From Sphaerisporangium siamense (GTDB lineage Bacteria > Actinomycetota > Actinomycetes > Streptosporangiales > Streptosporangiaceae), in assembly GCF_014205275.1 (NCBI RefSeq), contig NZ_JACHND010000001.1:7316001-7380000 (forward strand): a DNA stretch of 64,000 bases, read 5' to 3'. Each line of letters opens with the position of its first letter. The stretch's first letter is position 1. Shown one piece after another: positions 8,248 through 18,400 of the stretch. The position numbers were made by a program, and so were the translations under genes. The notes below the pieces were generated by a model. The model was not told the origin of the DNA, did no database searches, and saw only the letters and a list, made by a program, of their open reading frames with translations.

Positions 8248-11200
8248 GTGGGCGTGGAGGCCGGAAACAAGCGCTGGGTGGAGGTCACGCCGTCCGAGTA
8301 TGCCCATGAGCAGGGCGGGCTGGCCGCGATCCGCGAGCTGCTGCCCGACACCGACCCCTACCGCGCCTGGTCGAACTTCACGTTCACCACGCGGAGCGGG
8401 CGTCAGTACGAGGTGGACCTGCTGGTCATCGGGCGTGCGGGCATCTATCTCCTGGAGCTCAAGCACTGGTCGGGGACGATCAGCGGTGATCACCAGACCT
8501 GGTTCCACAACCGGCGCCCGGAGGACAACCCGCGGCTTCTCACCGACCTCAAGGCCAAGCACTTCAAACAGCTTCTCGTCGACGTCTCGGGCGCGACCCG
8601 CGTTCCCTTCGTGCACGCGGGGGTCGTGCTCCACCAGCCGGGCGCGCAGGTCCAGCTCACCGACCGGGGCAGGGCCGGGGTCTACCGGATCGACGGGCAG
8701 GGCCCGGCGGGTCTGGAGGAACTGCTCGCCGACCTGGTCGCCCGCCCGCCGCGCGACAGCCGGGACCTGGTCGATCGCCAGCGATCCGTACAGCTCGCCA
8801 AGGTGATCGAACGGGCGGGCGTGCGGCGCAGCGTCAGGCATCGCACCGTGGGCAACCTGCTGCTGGACGACAACCCGCTCGCCGAGGGGCCCGGCTGGCA
8901 GGACTACCTGGCCAGGCACACCGCGCTCGACCGGGTGCGGCGCGTGCGGTTCTACATCCGCAACGCCCGTGCGTCCGACGAGGAGAAGATGGCGAGCCTG
9001 CGGGCCGCCCGCCGGGAGTTCGGCATCCTGGAGAACGTCAGCCACCCGGGCATCGGGCAGGCCATCGAGTTCTACGAGCACGAGCGCGGGCCGGCCGTGG
9101 TGTTCGCGCACGACCCGTCCGAGGTCCGGCTCGACCACTTCCTGGCCGCCAGGCCCAACGGCCTCACCATCGAGAACCAGCTCGACCTGGTCCGGGCGCT
9201 GGCCGACACACTGGGCTACGCGCACCGGCGCAAGCTGGTCCACCGGCGGCTCAGCCCCCGGTCGGTGTTCGTCCGCCCGATGGCGCAGGAAAGGCTGGGC
9301 GTCCGGGTCCGCGACTGGCACACCGCCCTGCGCATGCCCCCGGCCACGCAGGGGTCGTACGTGCCGGGCACCCGCACGCTGGAGGACCTCACCGATACCG
9401 GCGTGCGCGGCTTCCTCGCCCCGGAGACCCTGCACAAGCAGGACGCCGACCCGGTGCTGGCCGACGTGTTCGGCCTCGGCGCGCTCGCGTACATGATCTT
9501 CACCGGGTTGCCTCCCGCGGACAGCGGCGAGGCGTTGCAGCAGATCCTCGCCCAGTCGGGCGGCCTGGACATCAGCGCGGCCATGGACGGCGCGCCGCAG
9601 GCCATGGTGAACCTCGTCAGGGAGGCGACGGCCGGGGACACCGACCTTCGCCTGCAGTCGGTCGGCGACTTCGTCCGCGAGTTCACCAAGCTCGTCGCCG
9701 AGCTGTCCCAGCCCGAGGAGGCGGCCGAGCGGGTCGACCCGTTCGACGCCAAGCCCGGCCAGCGCATCGGCACCGACGACGAGCCCACGCGGTTCGAGGT
9801 GCTGCAACGGCTGGACCAGGGCTCGACGGCGCTCGCGCTGCTCGTCCGCGACGAGCGGCGTCTGCCAGGCCACGACGCCAACCGCGACACCGTCCGTGGC
9901 GAGTCCCGCGAGGTCGCGCCGAAGCGGGCTGAAGCGGTGCTGAAGGTCGCGCTGGACGAGGACGCCGCGCGGCGCCGGCTGCTCGACGAGGCCGAGGTGC
10001 TGCCGCAGGCCCGCGACACCCGGATCGCCCAGCTCCTCGAAGGCCCGCTCGTCGTCGGGGGCCGTACGGCGCTGCTGCTGGAGGACGCCGGGCGCGAGAG
10101 CCTCGCGGCGATGATCAAGCGAGAGGGACGGCTGTCCCTGGACCTGCTGGAGCGCTGGGGCAAGGACCTGCTGGAGATCCTGGTCTCCCTGGACCTGGCC
10201 GGGGTGAACCACCGGGACATCAAGCCGGACAACCTGGCGTTCCGCGAGCTGGGCAAGAGCCGTCAGGTCCACCTCACCTTGTTCGACTTCTCGCTTTCCC
10301 GCGCTCCCCTGGAGCACACGGGCGTGGGCACGGCGCCCTACCTCGACCCGTTCTTCGACCGGATCCACCGCCCGCGCTTCGACGCGGCGGCGGAGAGGTA
10401 CGCGGCGGCGGTCACGCTGTACGAGATGGCCACGGGCCAGACCCCCGAGTACGGCGAGGGCAACCGCAGCCACCCGGCCGTGATCAGCAGCGATGTGACG
10501 ATCGACCCTGCGCTGTTCGAGCCGACCGTCGGCGAGGGCCTGTCACGCTTCTTCGCGAAGGCGCTGGCCCGCGATCCGAAGAGTCGCCACGACACGATCG
10601 AGAGCATGCACACGGAGTGGCGGTCGATCTTCGCGGCCGTGCCTCCCGCGGCGGGTGACGTCCCCGCGCCCGGCGCCGCCGAGCCGGTGGCCGGTGAGGA
10701 ACTGGACGAGCGGGCCGCCGCCGCCACCTTGGAGACCCCGATAGCCGCCGCCGGGCTGACTCCCCGCGCCGTGGACGCCTTGCACCGCGTGGATGTCCGC
10801 ACTGTGGCGGACCTGCTCGCCCGTTCTCCGTTCGACATCGCCCGCCTGTCGGGAGTGTCGGAGCCGACGCGCCGCGAGGTCCGCCGCCGCGCCAAGCAGT
10901 GGCGTGCCCGCCTGCGGCCCGGGGAGACGGCCACCCCGCCGACCGAGCCGATCGACGTCCCCCTGCACAGCGTCGATGGCGTCCTCACCTCCCTCCTGCC
11001 GAAAACCGGCAGGGCGGACTCGTCCGCGTCGGCGGTGATGCGCACCTATCTCGGTTTCGCGGGCGACCATGGCCTGCTGATATGGCCGACCCAGGCGGAG
11101 ATCGCGCAGCTCCACGGCGTCACCGCGGGTCGCGTCGGGCAGATCGCGCCGCAGACCCGCAAGAGCTGGCCGCGCAACCGGGCGCTGACCGAGGTGCGGA

Positions 11201-12489
11201 CGGAGATCGTCGACCTGGTGTCCCAGGCGGGCGGGGTCGTCGCCGCGTCCGACGTGGCGGAGTCGCTGCTGACCGCGCGGGGGTCGCTCACGGACGGGCG
11301 TGAGCGGCTGAGCCGGGCGCTCGGTCTGGTCCGCGCCGTCGTGGACGTCGAGGGCGACCGCGGAGCCGAGGCCCGGCTGCTGACGCGGCGCTGCTTCGGC
11401 ACGGTCATCCTCGCCCTGGAGGTCCCCGACAACCCGGAGGCCGTCCCCGGCACCGACCTGCTCGACTACGCGGTCCGCCTCGGACGGGCCGCCGACAAGC
11501 TCGCCGCCGAGGAGTCGCTGCCGTCCGCGGCGCACTGCGAGGCGCGACTCCGTGAGGTACGGCTCGCGCCGGGCATGGCCCCCCTGTCCCCCGTACGGCT
11601 GGCCGCGCTGGCCGCCGCCGCGTCGGAGCGAGCCGCCGCCAACGGACGCGGCGAGGTCTACCCGGCCGGCCTGGACCCAGTGCGGGCGCTGCGCCAGCTC
11701 GCCTCGTCGCTGGCCGTCGTCCGGCACGGGCTCGACGTCGACCAGCTCAGGGCTCGCGTCCGGGCCAGGTACCCGCAGGTGGGCGAGCTTCCCGACCGGC
11801 CCAGGCTCGACGCCCTGCTGCGCGTGGCCGAGGTGCCGCTGGTCTTCAGCGACGGCCGCTACCTGCCGCGCGACCGCGCGTCGAGCGGCCTCGCCACCGG
11901 CCACGGCCAGACCTCGGTCACACGACTCGGAGGAGTCGGCAGGGACCGGAATCTGGCCGCCTTCGAGCAACGCCTGACCCGGTCGATCGCCGAACACGCC
12001 TTCGTCACCCTCGCCGTCGACTGGCGCTTCCACGCGCGGGCCGCGGCGGCTCTGGCCGAGCGATTCGGGGTCACGCCGGTCGACGTCACGGCCGACCTGC
12101 TGGCCGCCATGCGGCGGGAGGCGGAGGAGCACCAGGTGGACTGGTCGCTCGTACTGCGCAGCGACCGCCCGGACGCCGCGCCCCAGGACGCCGCCAACCT
12201 GCGGACTCTCGTCGCGATGGCGGCGGCGTCCCTGGAGTCGCGGCTGGAGGCCGAGACCCGTCCGTTGCTGATCGTCGAGGCCGCCCCGCTGGCCCGTTAC
12301 GACCGGCTCGCGGTGCTGGAGCGCCTCGCCGACCAGGCGACGGCCCGCCCCGCAGCCCGCTGGCTGCTCCTCCCGGTCGAACAGGACGGCGTTCCGTCCA
12401 TCGACGGCCGGCCTGCGCCCGGCGCGCTCGGAGCATTACGGCTCTCGACCACCTGGATCACCCGGCCTCGCGACGAGGCCGTCTCCTGA
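8248..12489 (+). CDS. pglW: BREX-2 serine/threonine kinase PglW
   Basis: A 1413-residue kinase of the phage growth limitation system, starting at a GTG. An N-terminal NERD nuclease-related domain shows EVDLLVIG and LLELKHWSG (residues about 54-76). A first kinase fold (about 215-500) is degenerate: the catalytic loop reads HRRLSPRSVF instead of HRDxKxxN. The second kinase (about 515-800) looks active, with VLKVALDE, HRDIKPDN (about 655-662) and FDFSLSR replacing DFG. Beyond it lie a helix-hairpin-helix-like segment (LTPRAVDALHRVDVRTVADL, about 830) and a long C-terminal region. In the Streptomyces coelicolor system PglW is an autophosphorylating kinase needed for protection. A TTA leucine codon lies at 12436. 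Confidence 0.93.
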   Translation: MGVEAGNKRWVEVTPSEYAHEQGGLAAIRELLPDTDPYRAWSNFTFTTRSGRQYEVDLLVIGRAGIYLLELKHWSGTISGDHQTWFHNRRPEDNPRLLTDLKAKHFKQLLVDVSGATRVPFVHAGVVLHQPGAQVQLTDRGRAGVYRIDGQGPAGLEELLADLVARPPRDSRDLVDRQRSVQLAKVIERAGVRRSVRHRTVGNLLLDDNPLAEGPGWQDYLARHTALDRVRRVRFYIRNARASDEEKMASLRAARREFGILENVSHPGIGQAIEFYEHERGPAVVFAHDPSEVRLDHFLAARPNGLTIENQLDLVRALADTLGYAHRRKLVHRRLSPRSVFVRPMAQERLGVRVRDWHTALRMPPATQGSYVPGTRTLEDLTDTGVRGFLAPETLHKQDADPVLADVFGLGALAYMIFTGLPPADSGEALQQILAQSGGLDISAAMDGAPQAMVNLVREATAGDTDLRLQSVGDFVREFTKLVAELSQPEEAAERVDPFDAKPGQRIGTDDEPTRFEVLQRLDQGSTALALLVRDERRLPGHDANRDTVRGESREVAPKRAEAVLKVALDEDAARRRLLDEAEVLPQARDTRIAQLLEGPLVVGGRTALLLEDAGRESLAAMIKREGRLSLDLLERWGKDLLEILVSLDLAGVNHRDIKPDNLAFRELGKSRQVHLTLFDFSLSRAPLEHTGVGTAPYLDPFFDRIHRPRFDAAAERYAAAVTLYEMATGQTPEYGEGNRSHPAVISSDVTIDPALFEPTVGEGLSRFFAKALARDPKSRHDTIESMHTEWRSIFAAVPPAAGDVPAPGAAEPVAGEELDERAAAATLETPIAAAGLTPRAVDALHRVDVRTVADLLARSPFDIARLSGVSEPTRREVRRRAKQWRARLRPGETATPPTEPIDVPLHSVDGVLTSLLPKTGRADSSASAVMRTYLGFAGDHGLLIWPTQAEIAQLHGVTAGRVGQIAPQTRKSWPRNRALTEVRTEIVDLVSQAGGVVAASDVAESLLTARGSLTDGRERLSRALGLVRAVVDVEGDRGAEARLLTRRCFGTVILALEVPDNPEAVPGTDLLDYAVRLGRAADKLAAEESLPSAAHCEARLREVRLAPGMAPLSPVRLAALAAAASERAAANGRGEVYPAGLDPVRALRQLASSLAVVRHGLDVDQLRARVRARYPQVGELPDRPRLDALLRVAEVPLVFSDGRYLPRDRASSGLATGHGQTSVTRLGGVGRDRNLAAFEQRLTRSIAEHAFVTLAVDWRFHARAAAALAERFGVTPVDVTADLLAAMRREAEEHQVDWSLVLRSDRPDAAPQDAANLRTLVAMAAASLESRLEAETRPLLIVEAAPLARYDRLAVLERLADQATARPAARWLLLPVEQDGVPSIDGRPAPGALGALRLSTTWITRPRDEAVS

Positions 12490-12538
12490 CCCGTCGCCGG
12501 GCGCACCTCTGCAAGAACCCGGTCCTAGCGGGCCGGAT

Positions 12539-12907
12539 TCACGGGTCCGACTCGCGAGGGCGGGAACGGCCCGGCTCCGGTGCCGCCTCGGTCCGGGCGG
12601 TGGCGATGTCGCGGACGGCCGAGGCGACGGCGTCGGCGCCCCGGGCCCCGACGGGCAGAGCACCTGGTTCCCTTACGAGGAACGAGGCTTCGCCGTCGCG
12701 GGGCGCGCCGGCCACGGTGACGGTCGCGATCAGGCGTCCGCCGCCATACACATCCAGCTCGGGCGGCAGCACCTCGGGCTTGCGATACCACCCCTCCATG
12801 CCGAGGCGCAGTCGTTCGACGGGACGGCAGCGTAGACCGAGGGGCTCCAGTTGTTTGGCGAGGCCACCGAGCGCACCCCGATGCCTATCGACCTGACGCT
12901 CGGGCAT
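12539..12907 (-). CDS. Conserved hypothetical protein, regulatory cassette
   Basis: A protein of about 122 residues beginning MPERQVDRHRGALGGLAKQL. It contains LRLGMEGWYRKPEVLPPELDV, then GGGRLIATVTV and DGEASFLV. I recognise the pattern (MPERQ...GALGGLAKQLE...PPEL.V.GGG..IATVTV) as a recurring small actinobacterial protein found beside XRE-type regulators; no function is known. The reading frame is open upstream to a GTG at 12943 that would overlap the preceding gene by 16 bases. The ATG at 12907 was preferred because the family begins at MPERQ. It pairs with the next gene and is divergent from the XRE regulator between pglW and pglX. Confidence 0.6.
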   Translation of the reverse strand: MPERQVDRHRGALGGLAKQLEPLGLRCRPVERLRLGMEGWYRKPEVLPPELDVYGGGRLIATVTVAGAPRDGEASFLVREPGALPVGARGADAVASAVRDIATARTEAAPEPGRSRPRESDP

Positions 12908-12927
12908 CCCGAACAGCGACCCGGCGA

Positions 12928-13467
12928 TCACGCCTGCCACCACCCGCCGACCGACGTCACCGGACCACCGATGCCGTGCGCGGCCACGGGTCTACCGGCC
13001 GCCGGGTCCCCGATGGCCCGGACCTGGCCAGCCGGGCGCTGACCCGTTCGCATCCGGCTCGCCAGGGCCTGGCTGGTCCGCGCCTGGCTCTTCCGGTGCG
13101 GACGCGCCTCGGCTTGGCGCATGAGGGCGCGCAGCTCGTCCGGGTCCGACGCCTCCACCAACCGCTCGGCGACGGTGTTCACACAGGCGATCGCGTAGAA
13201 GCGGCGGTAGTACGAACCGTACAGCACCAGCCAGCCGGGTTCGAGCAGGTCGAGCTGAGCGGCGCTGGCCTTCTGGGCGGTGTCCCACTCACGCCGGTCG
13301 GGAACGGTCGCCGCCAGGCCGTGACGGTGCCGGCCGGTGGACGGGCGGCGCGTCCGGGCCGGGCGGCCGGAACGCTGCGGGGAATCCGAACGGGCCGAAC
13401 CGCATGGACGGTCGGACGGCTGGGCGCGGCCGGAGGGGTCCCGGTGGTGGGTCTCCGTGCCGGTCAC
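12928..13467 (-). CDS. Conserved hypothetical protein, regulatory cassette
   Basis: Up to 179 residues. The conserved core is WDTAQKASAAQLDLLEPGWLV, then LYGSYYRRFYAIACV, and DPDELRALMRQAEA. The flanks are Arg/Pro/Ser-rich and probably disordered, and the first 50 residues may not be translated (start uncertain). The core pattern recurs in small actinomycete proteins encoded divergently from XRE regulators with TPR-like C-termini. The role is unknown; such partners of XRE regulators sometimes act as their targets or antagonists. It lies 226 bases from the divergent regulator, leaving room for a shared control region. Confidence 0.55.
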   Translation of the reverse strand: MTGTETHHRDPSGRAQPSDRPCGSARSDSPQRSGRPARTRRPSTGRHRHGLAATVPDRREWDTAQKASAAQLDLLEPGWLVLYGSYYRRFYAIACVNTVAERLVEASDPDELRALMRQAEARPHRKSQARTSQALASRMRTGQRPAGQVRAIGDPAAGRPVAAHGIGGPVTSVGGWWQA

Positions 13468-13693
13468 CGGGAGGTCTCCCGGAGCCGAGGACGTCCACTG
13501 CTCGTGGGGGGCTCGCGGTGGGGCATGAATCGCACTCCTGATCGGATCGGGACCGAGTTTCAGAACTGGCGCTCTGTAATTGGTCCATCATTTAGAGTTA
13601 CCTTGAGGCTCGTGGTAGGTCCCGTCCGGAGCAAGAGCTGATCTACTTCGGTGATCGGCTGGCGATTCCGGCGTCCCCCGGAGGTGAAACGGC

Positions 13694-15058
13694 ATGCCCG
13701 CACCACGTAAGAGCACGGACCGATACAGGTCGATGGCGCACTATTTCGGGGCGCTCATCCGCGACCTACGCGATTCGTACGAACTGCGCGTCGGCGAGCC
13801 GCTGACCGTCGCCCAACTGTCCATCAGAACGGGCTACTCGCCCTCGATGCTGGGCGCGATCGAACGCGGCGAAAGCCTCCCGGAGTCCGGCCTGCGCGTG
13901 CAATCCATCGACGACGCCCTACACGCGGACGGCCAGCTGAAAACCCTGTGGCCCGTGGTGCAACGCCTCGGACATTGCCCCATCGACGACCTGGCGTCCA
14001 CGACAAACCGGGCTACCGAGAGTTACCGTGAAAACGGCAGCAGCACACTCCTTCACGGAGACGATATGGAACGCCGACACCTATTTCAGCTGGCCACACT
14101 TGGACTATTGGCCCAGGCTCCGATCTTCGGCGCCGGTGAGCCGATTCGCCAGCTCCTCGAACAGTCCCTCCAAACGTCCGAAGGCCACACCATCGATGAC
14201 TGGGAGGCCGTCTGTGCCCATCACCTCTACGCCGTCAACAACCAGCCGCCCGCGAAAGTGCGTGACGATCTCCTGGTAGACCTACTCGCCGTCCAGCGGT
14301 CGCTCGCCAACGCGACCCCCGCACAGGCCGGCGAACTCCACCGAATCACGGCCTGGCTTTCGTGTCTTCAGGGCAACCTCCTGACCCGGCTGGGTGAGTA
14401 CGGAGCGGCCAGGCGCTGGTGGACGACCGCCCGTCACGCCGCCGACGCCTCGCCCGATCGAGACATGCAGGTGTGGGTTCGTGGCAGCGAAGCCGTCTTC
14501 GGGCTCTACACCCCACGCGCCACGGAGTCGATACTCCTTCTTTCCCGCAAAGCTCAGCAGCTCGCCGGCGAGCGTGTCACCCCCGGGCTCATCGGAGCAG
14601 TCTGCGCGGAAGCACAAGCACTCGCTGTCAGCGGTCATCGAGAAAAGGCCCTCGAACGCCTGAATCGTCTCCATGAACTGGCCGGACGATCCGTCAACCG
14701 GCAAGAGTTCGGCTGGAACCCCGGCTCCATGTGGTTCACCACATCTTGGGTCCACTCCTTCAGCGGCACCAGCGAAGCAGCTCGTGAGGCACGTGACAGG
14801 GCTGCCTCCTCAATGGGATACCAAGACCAGGCGAACGTGCGCCTGCACGAGGCCATCCATCTCAGCAACGAAGGCGGCCACAACGAGGGCCTCCAGCTTG
14901 CCGCGCAGGTCATCGCTACGCTTGAACCTACCTACCTCACTCACATGATCCTTCACACGGCCCGCATGGTCCTCGACACGGTCCCAATCGAGAAGCGCGC
15001 CGACCTGCCCGCCCTCGGCGACTATCGAAGCGCTCTGGACGCTCCGGTTCCCAACTGA
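13694..15058 (+). CDS. XRE-family regulator with TPR-like sensor domain
   Basis: A 454-residue protein. Residues about 17-75 form an XRE helix-turn-helix (LIRDLRDSYE...LTVAQLSIRTGYSPSMLGAI ERG), followed by a long alpha-helical region with repeat-like helix pairs (HRITAWLSCLQGNLLTRLGE, AGERVTPGLIGAVCAEAQAL, REKALERLNRLHELAG), typical of peptide- or ligand-responsive actinomycete regulators. The start follows GGAGGTGAAAC at ideal spacing. It lies between pglW and pglX, on the same strand as both, and is divergent from two small genes. By position it is the prime candidate for controlling pglX or the small genes; no operator was identified. Confidence 0.85.
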   Translation: MPAPRKSTDRYRSMAHYFGALIRDLRDSYELRVGEPLTVAQLSIRTGYSPSMLGAIERGESLPESGLRVQSIDDALHADGQLKTLWPVVQRLGHCPIDDLASTTNRATESYRENGSSTLLHGDDMERRHLFQLATLGLLAQAPIFGAGEPIRQLLEQSLQTSEGHTIDDWEAVCAHHLYAVNNQPPAKVRDDLLVDLLAVQRSLANATPAQAGELHRITAWLSCLQGNLLTRLGEYGAARRWWTTARHAADASPDRDMQVWVRGSEAVFGLYTPRATESILLLSRKAQQLAGERVTPGLIGAVCAEAQALAVSGHREKALERLNRLHELAGRSVNRQEFGWNPGSMWFTTSWVHSFSGTSEAAREARDRAASSMGYQDQANVRLHEAIHLSNEGGHNEGLQLAAQVIATLEPTYLTHMILHTARMVLDTVPIEKRADLPALGDYRSALDAPVPN

Positions 15059-15074
15059 CCGAACGAGTGTTCGG
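15059..15074. terminator. Short hairpin after the XRE regulator gene
   Basis: CCGAAC-gagt-GTTCGG, a perfect 6-bp stem with a 4-base loop, begins immediately after the stop codon. There is no T-tract, so termination would be weak; an operator function is also possible. Confidence 0.3.
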
Positions 15075-15458
15075 ACCGGAGACACAAGACCGCAGAGCGC
15101 ATGAGTAGCTGGACGCCGGTCGGCCTGAGCGAAGACCATCCCGTTGCGCCAGGTATAGGGGCCGACCGATATCAGGATCCATGCACGCCCAAACGAACTC
15201 AGGGCATCGCACACACTCAGACATGCCGAAATTGGGTGATAACGGCTCAAGCCTCACATTCGAGAATTCGAGCGTCAGTGCGATAACGTCGGCCCTGTCA
15301 CGTCACGTGGTAGTTGAGCTTTCATTCATGTATCAATCTGGAAATACCCGCTGGTCACAGGCGCTGGTAAGGCAAGATTCTGGCTTCGAGTCTTGAGCTT
15401 CCGGTGCGTTTCTCTGGTCGGTCCTGAGTGCGTACCGCCTGACGAGGGGTATTCGCCG
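15075..15458. other. Intergenic region upstream of pglX
   Basis: About 385 bases with clearly lower GC than the surroundings, especially 15220-15380. No convincing gene, tRNA or repeat was found. It probably contains the pglX promoter and would separate pglX transcription from pglW. Confidence 0.5.
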
Positions 15459-18400
15459 ATGTCTGTGGTCTCTGCGGAGATGTTGAAGGATCTTCAGAGA
15501 CAGGCTCGTCTCCTGGAAGCCGATCTGCGGGCACAGGCCGAGGAGCGCGAGGAGATCGGCGAACGACTCCGGGAGATGCACGCCAAGGCCACGTCCATCG
15601 GCCGCACCGCCGAGACCTGGAACTCCTGGCTCACCGCGCAGGCCGCGCAGGCCGCCAGCTCGTGGGTGCTCGCCTGCGTCTTCGTCCGCTTCTGCGAGGA
15701 CAACGACCTGACCGCGCACCGCTGGATCGCCTCCGCCGACTACGACTCCGATGCGTCGACCACTGACAACGCGACCGGCCGGCACACCATCGACAACGGG
15801 ACCGACTGGCACACCACGAACAACGAGGCCGGTGGACCGGCCACAGACCATCGAGTAAGCGGGCCGGCTACCGACAACGGGATAGGTGGGGCCACCAACA
15901 ACGGGATGGGTGGGCCGACTACCGACAACGAGGTGGGCGGGCCGACGATTGACACCGCGTCGGGTAGGGCGACCACGGCCGCCGCCGACGCCGAGGAAGC
16001 CTGGATCGCGGCCAACCCCCGGCTGTCCTCCCGCGAGTGGTTACGCGAGGCGTTCAGATGGCTCCGCTCCACCCGCGCCGGCCACGGCCTCTTCCCCGAC
16101 ACCGACTTCGTCTGGTGGTGGGACATCTCCGCCGACGCCGCCGACGCCCTCATAGCCAACTTCCGCCGCCGCGACCCCTCCGGCATAGGACTCGCCCTCC
16201 CCTTCCACTCCCCCACCCTGGACACCCGCTTCCTCGGCGACCTCTACCAGGACCTCTCCGAAGACATCCGCAAACGCTACGCCCTACTACAAACCCCAGA
16301 GTTCGTCGAAGAATTCATCCTCGACCTAACCCTCACCCCAGCCCTGGACGACTTCGGCCTCGAGGGCTTCAAACTCATAGACCCAACTTGCGGCTCCGGC
16401 CACTTCCTCCTAGGCGCCTTCGGCCGTCTCCTGGATGCCTGGACAGAGCACGCCCCTGGCTTAGACCCTCGCGTCCGTGTTCAAAAGGTGCTCGACAGTA
16501 TCCACGGCGTCGACATCAACCCAGCAGCCACGGCCATCACCAAGTTTCGCCTGACGGCAGCCGCGCTAAAAGCCTGCGAAATCACCAGCCTAGACGTTCC
16601 AGAAGCTCCCGCCCTCCAACTGCGCATCGGCACCGGAGACTCTCTAATCTACGGCGGGGATGGTGGTCGTCAACTGACCCTCGACGACGCCGACCCTCTC
16701 AGCGATCACCAGTACGCCTGGGAAGACCTACACCACTATCTCGGCATCCTGCACTACAACCAGTACCAGGTGGTGGTCGGCAACCCGCCTTACATCACCG
16801 TTAAAGATAAGGCGCTGAACATTGTATACCGGGACCGCTACGCATACTGCGCAGGCAAGTATGCACTGTCCGTGCCTTTCGCCGAGCTATTTTTCCGGCT
16901 GGCAATACAAGACGATCGGCGCCCTGGCTATGTAGGGCAGATTACATCCAACTCCTTCATGAAACGCGAGTTCGGCAGAAAGCTCATAGAGGAGTTTCTT
17001 CGAAACAAGGTCGATCTGACTCATGTCGTCGACACCTCCGGCGCCTTTATTCCCGGCCACGGCACCCCCACTGTGATCCTCGCTGGCAAGAACAGAGATC
17101 GGAACCGACTCTCCACAGTCCGAGGGGTTCTCGGCGTGCGTGGCGAGCCTTCCCAACCCACGGAACCAGCGAAGGGCCTTGTCTGGCGATCCATTGTAGA
17201 AAATACGGGTAACCTAGGCGACCCGCCAGTCGAGACTGAATTCGTCTCAATCAGGGACCTTCAGCGCACTCAGCTTGAGAGCTACCCTTGGTCTCTGTCC
17301 GGCGGTGGAGCATCAGCCCTCATGACGCAAGTAAATACGAGGGAATCGACTCTCCTGGGAGACACGGCGCAGGCAACTGGATTCGTGGCGATTACAGCCG
17401 AAGATGACGCATTCTTTGCGCCTCAAGATCTAGCTGGCCGTCACAGAGAGGTCGGCCAGCTACGACCAATGGTCGAGGGCGATCAAGTTCGAAACTACGC
17501 AATTGAGTTATCCACATGGACAATCTGGCCCTATGACGACTGCCTAAATCCTAAGGATATTGCACAGAATGCTGGGCTAGAAAAATGGTTCTGGCCAAAC
17601 CGTAGAATTCTGCAGAGACGGAAGCGTTTTGGGCGACCCGTGGAGGAGATCCACACACTGAGATGGTATGAGTTCGGAGAGCTATATCGCGAAAAGTTGA
17701 CAACACCCCTGTCACTTACTTTTGCCTTCGTGGCTACGCACAATCAGTTCGCGCTCGATCGAGGCGGGAAGGTATTCAAGCAGTCAGCTCCAGTGATCAA
17801 ACTCCCGGATAGGGCGACCGAGGATGACTATCTACGACTCCTAGGCGTACTCAATTCCTCCACTGCCTGCTTTTGGCTCAAACAGGTTTGCCACGATAAG
17901 GGATCTCAGGGCGTCAACGAGGGGTTCAAGTCTCAGGCATGGGAACGCTTCTACGAGTTCACCGGGACAAAACTACAAGACTTTCCACTGCCTACTAATG
18001 CATCGTCAACGCGAGCACGACTGCTTGATTCCCTGGCTCAGGCATTGGCCTTAGTTGCTTCGTATGACATCTCCACGCGAATGGCCCCAACACTGGTCTG
18101 GCTAACTGAGGCACATAGGCGCTACATAGACATCCGAGCCCAGATGATCTCGATACAAGAAGAACTGGACTGGGAGATCTATCAGCTCTACGCCATCCTA
18201 AATGAGGAGCTCACGTACAACGGAGATGATCTCCCCAAATTGAATCTCGGCGAGCGCGCCTTCGAAATCGCTCTGGCTCGCAAGATGGCAGCCGAGGAAG
18301 TTGAGACACAGTGGTTCAAGCGGCACGGGTCCGTCCCGATCACCGAGCTACCCGCGCACTGGCCACAGGTGTACAAAGACATAGTGAACCGACGGATCGA

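Noticed and set aside
15181-15396. Open frame upstream of pglX
   Set aside because: It has lower GC than coding DNA here, no third-position GC bias and no ribosome site; treated as promoter region.
15360-15400. GGCTTCGAGTC resembling a tRNA T-loop
   Set aside because: No acceptor stem, D-arm or anticodon arm can be folded around it.
15762-15974. CRISPR-like tandem repeats
   Set aside because: Units are 24-27 bases, degenerate, directly adjoining with no spacers, and lie in frame inside pglX, so this is a coding minisatellite.
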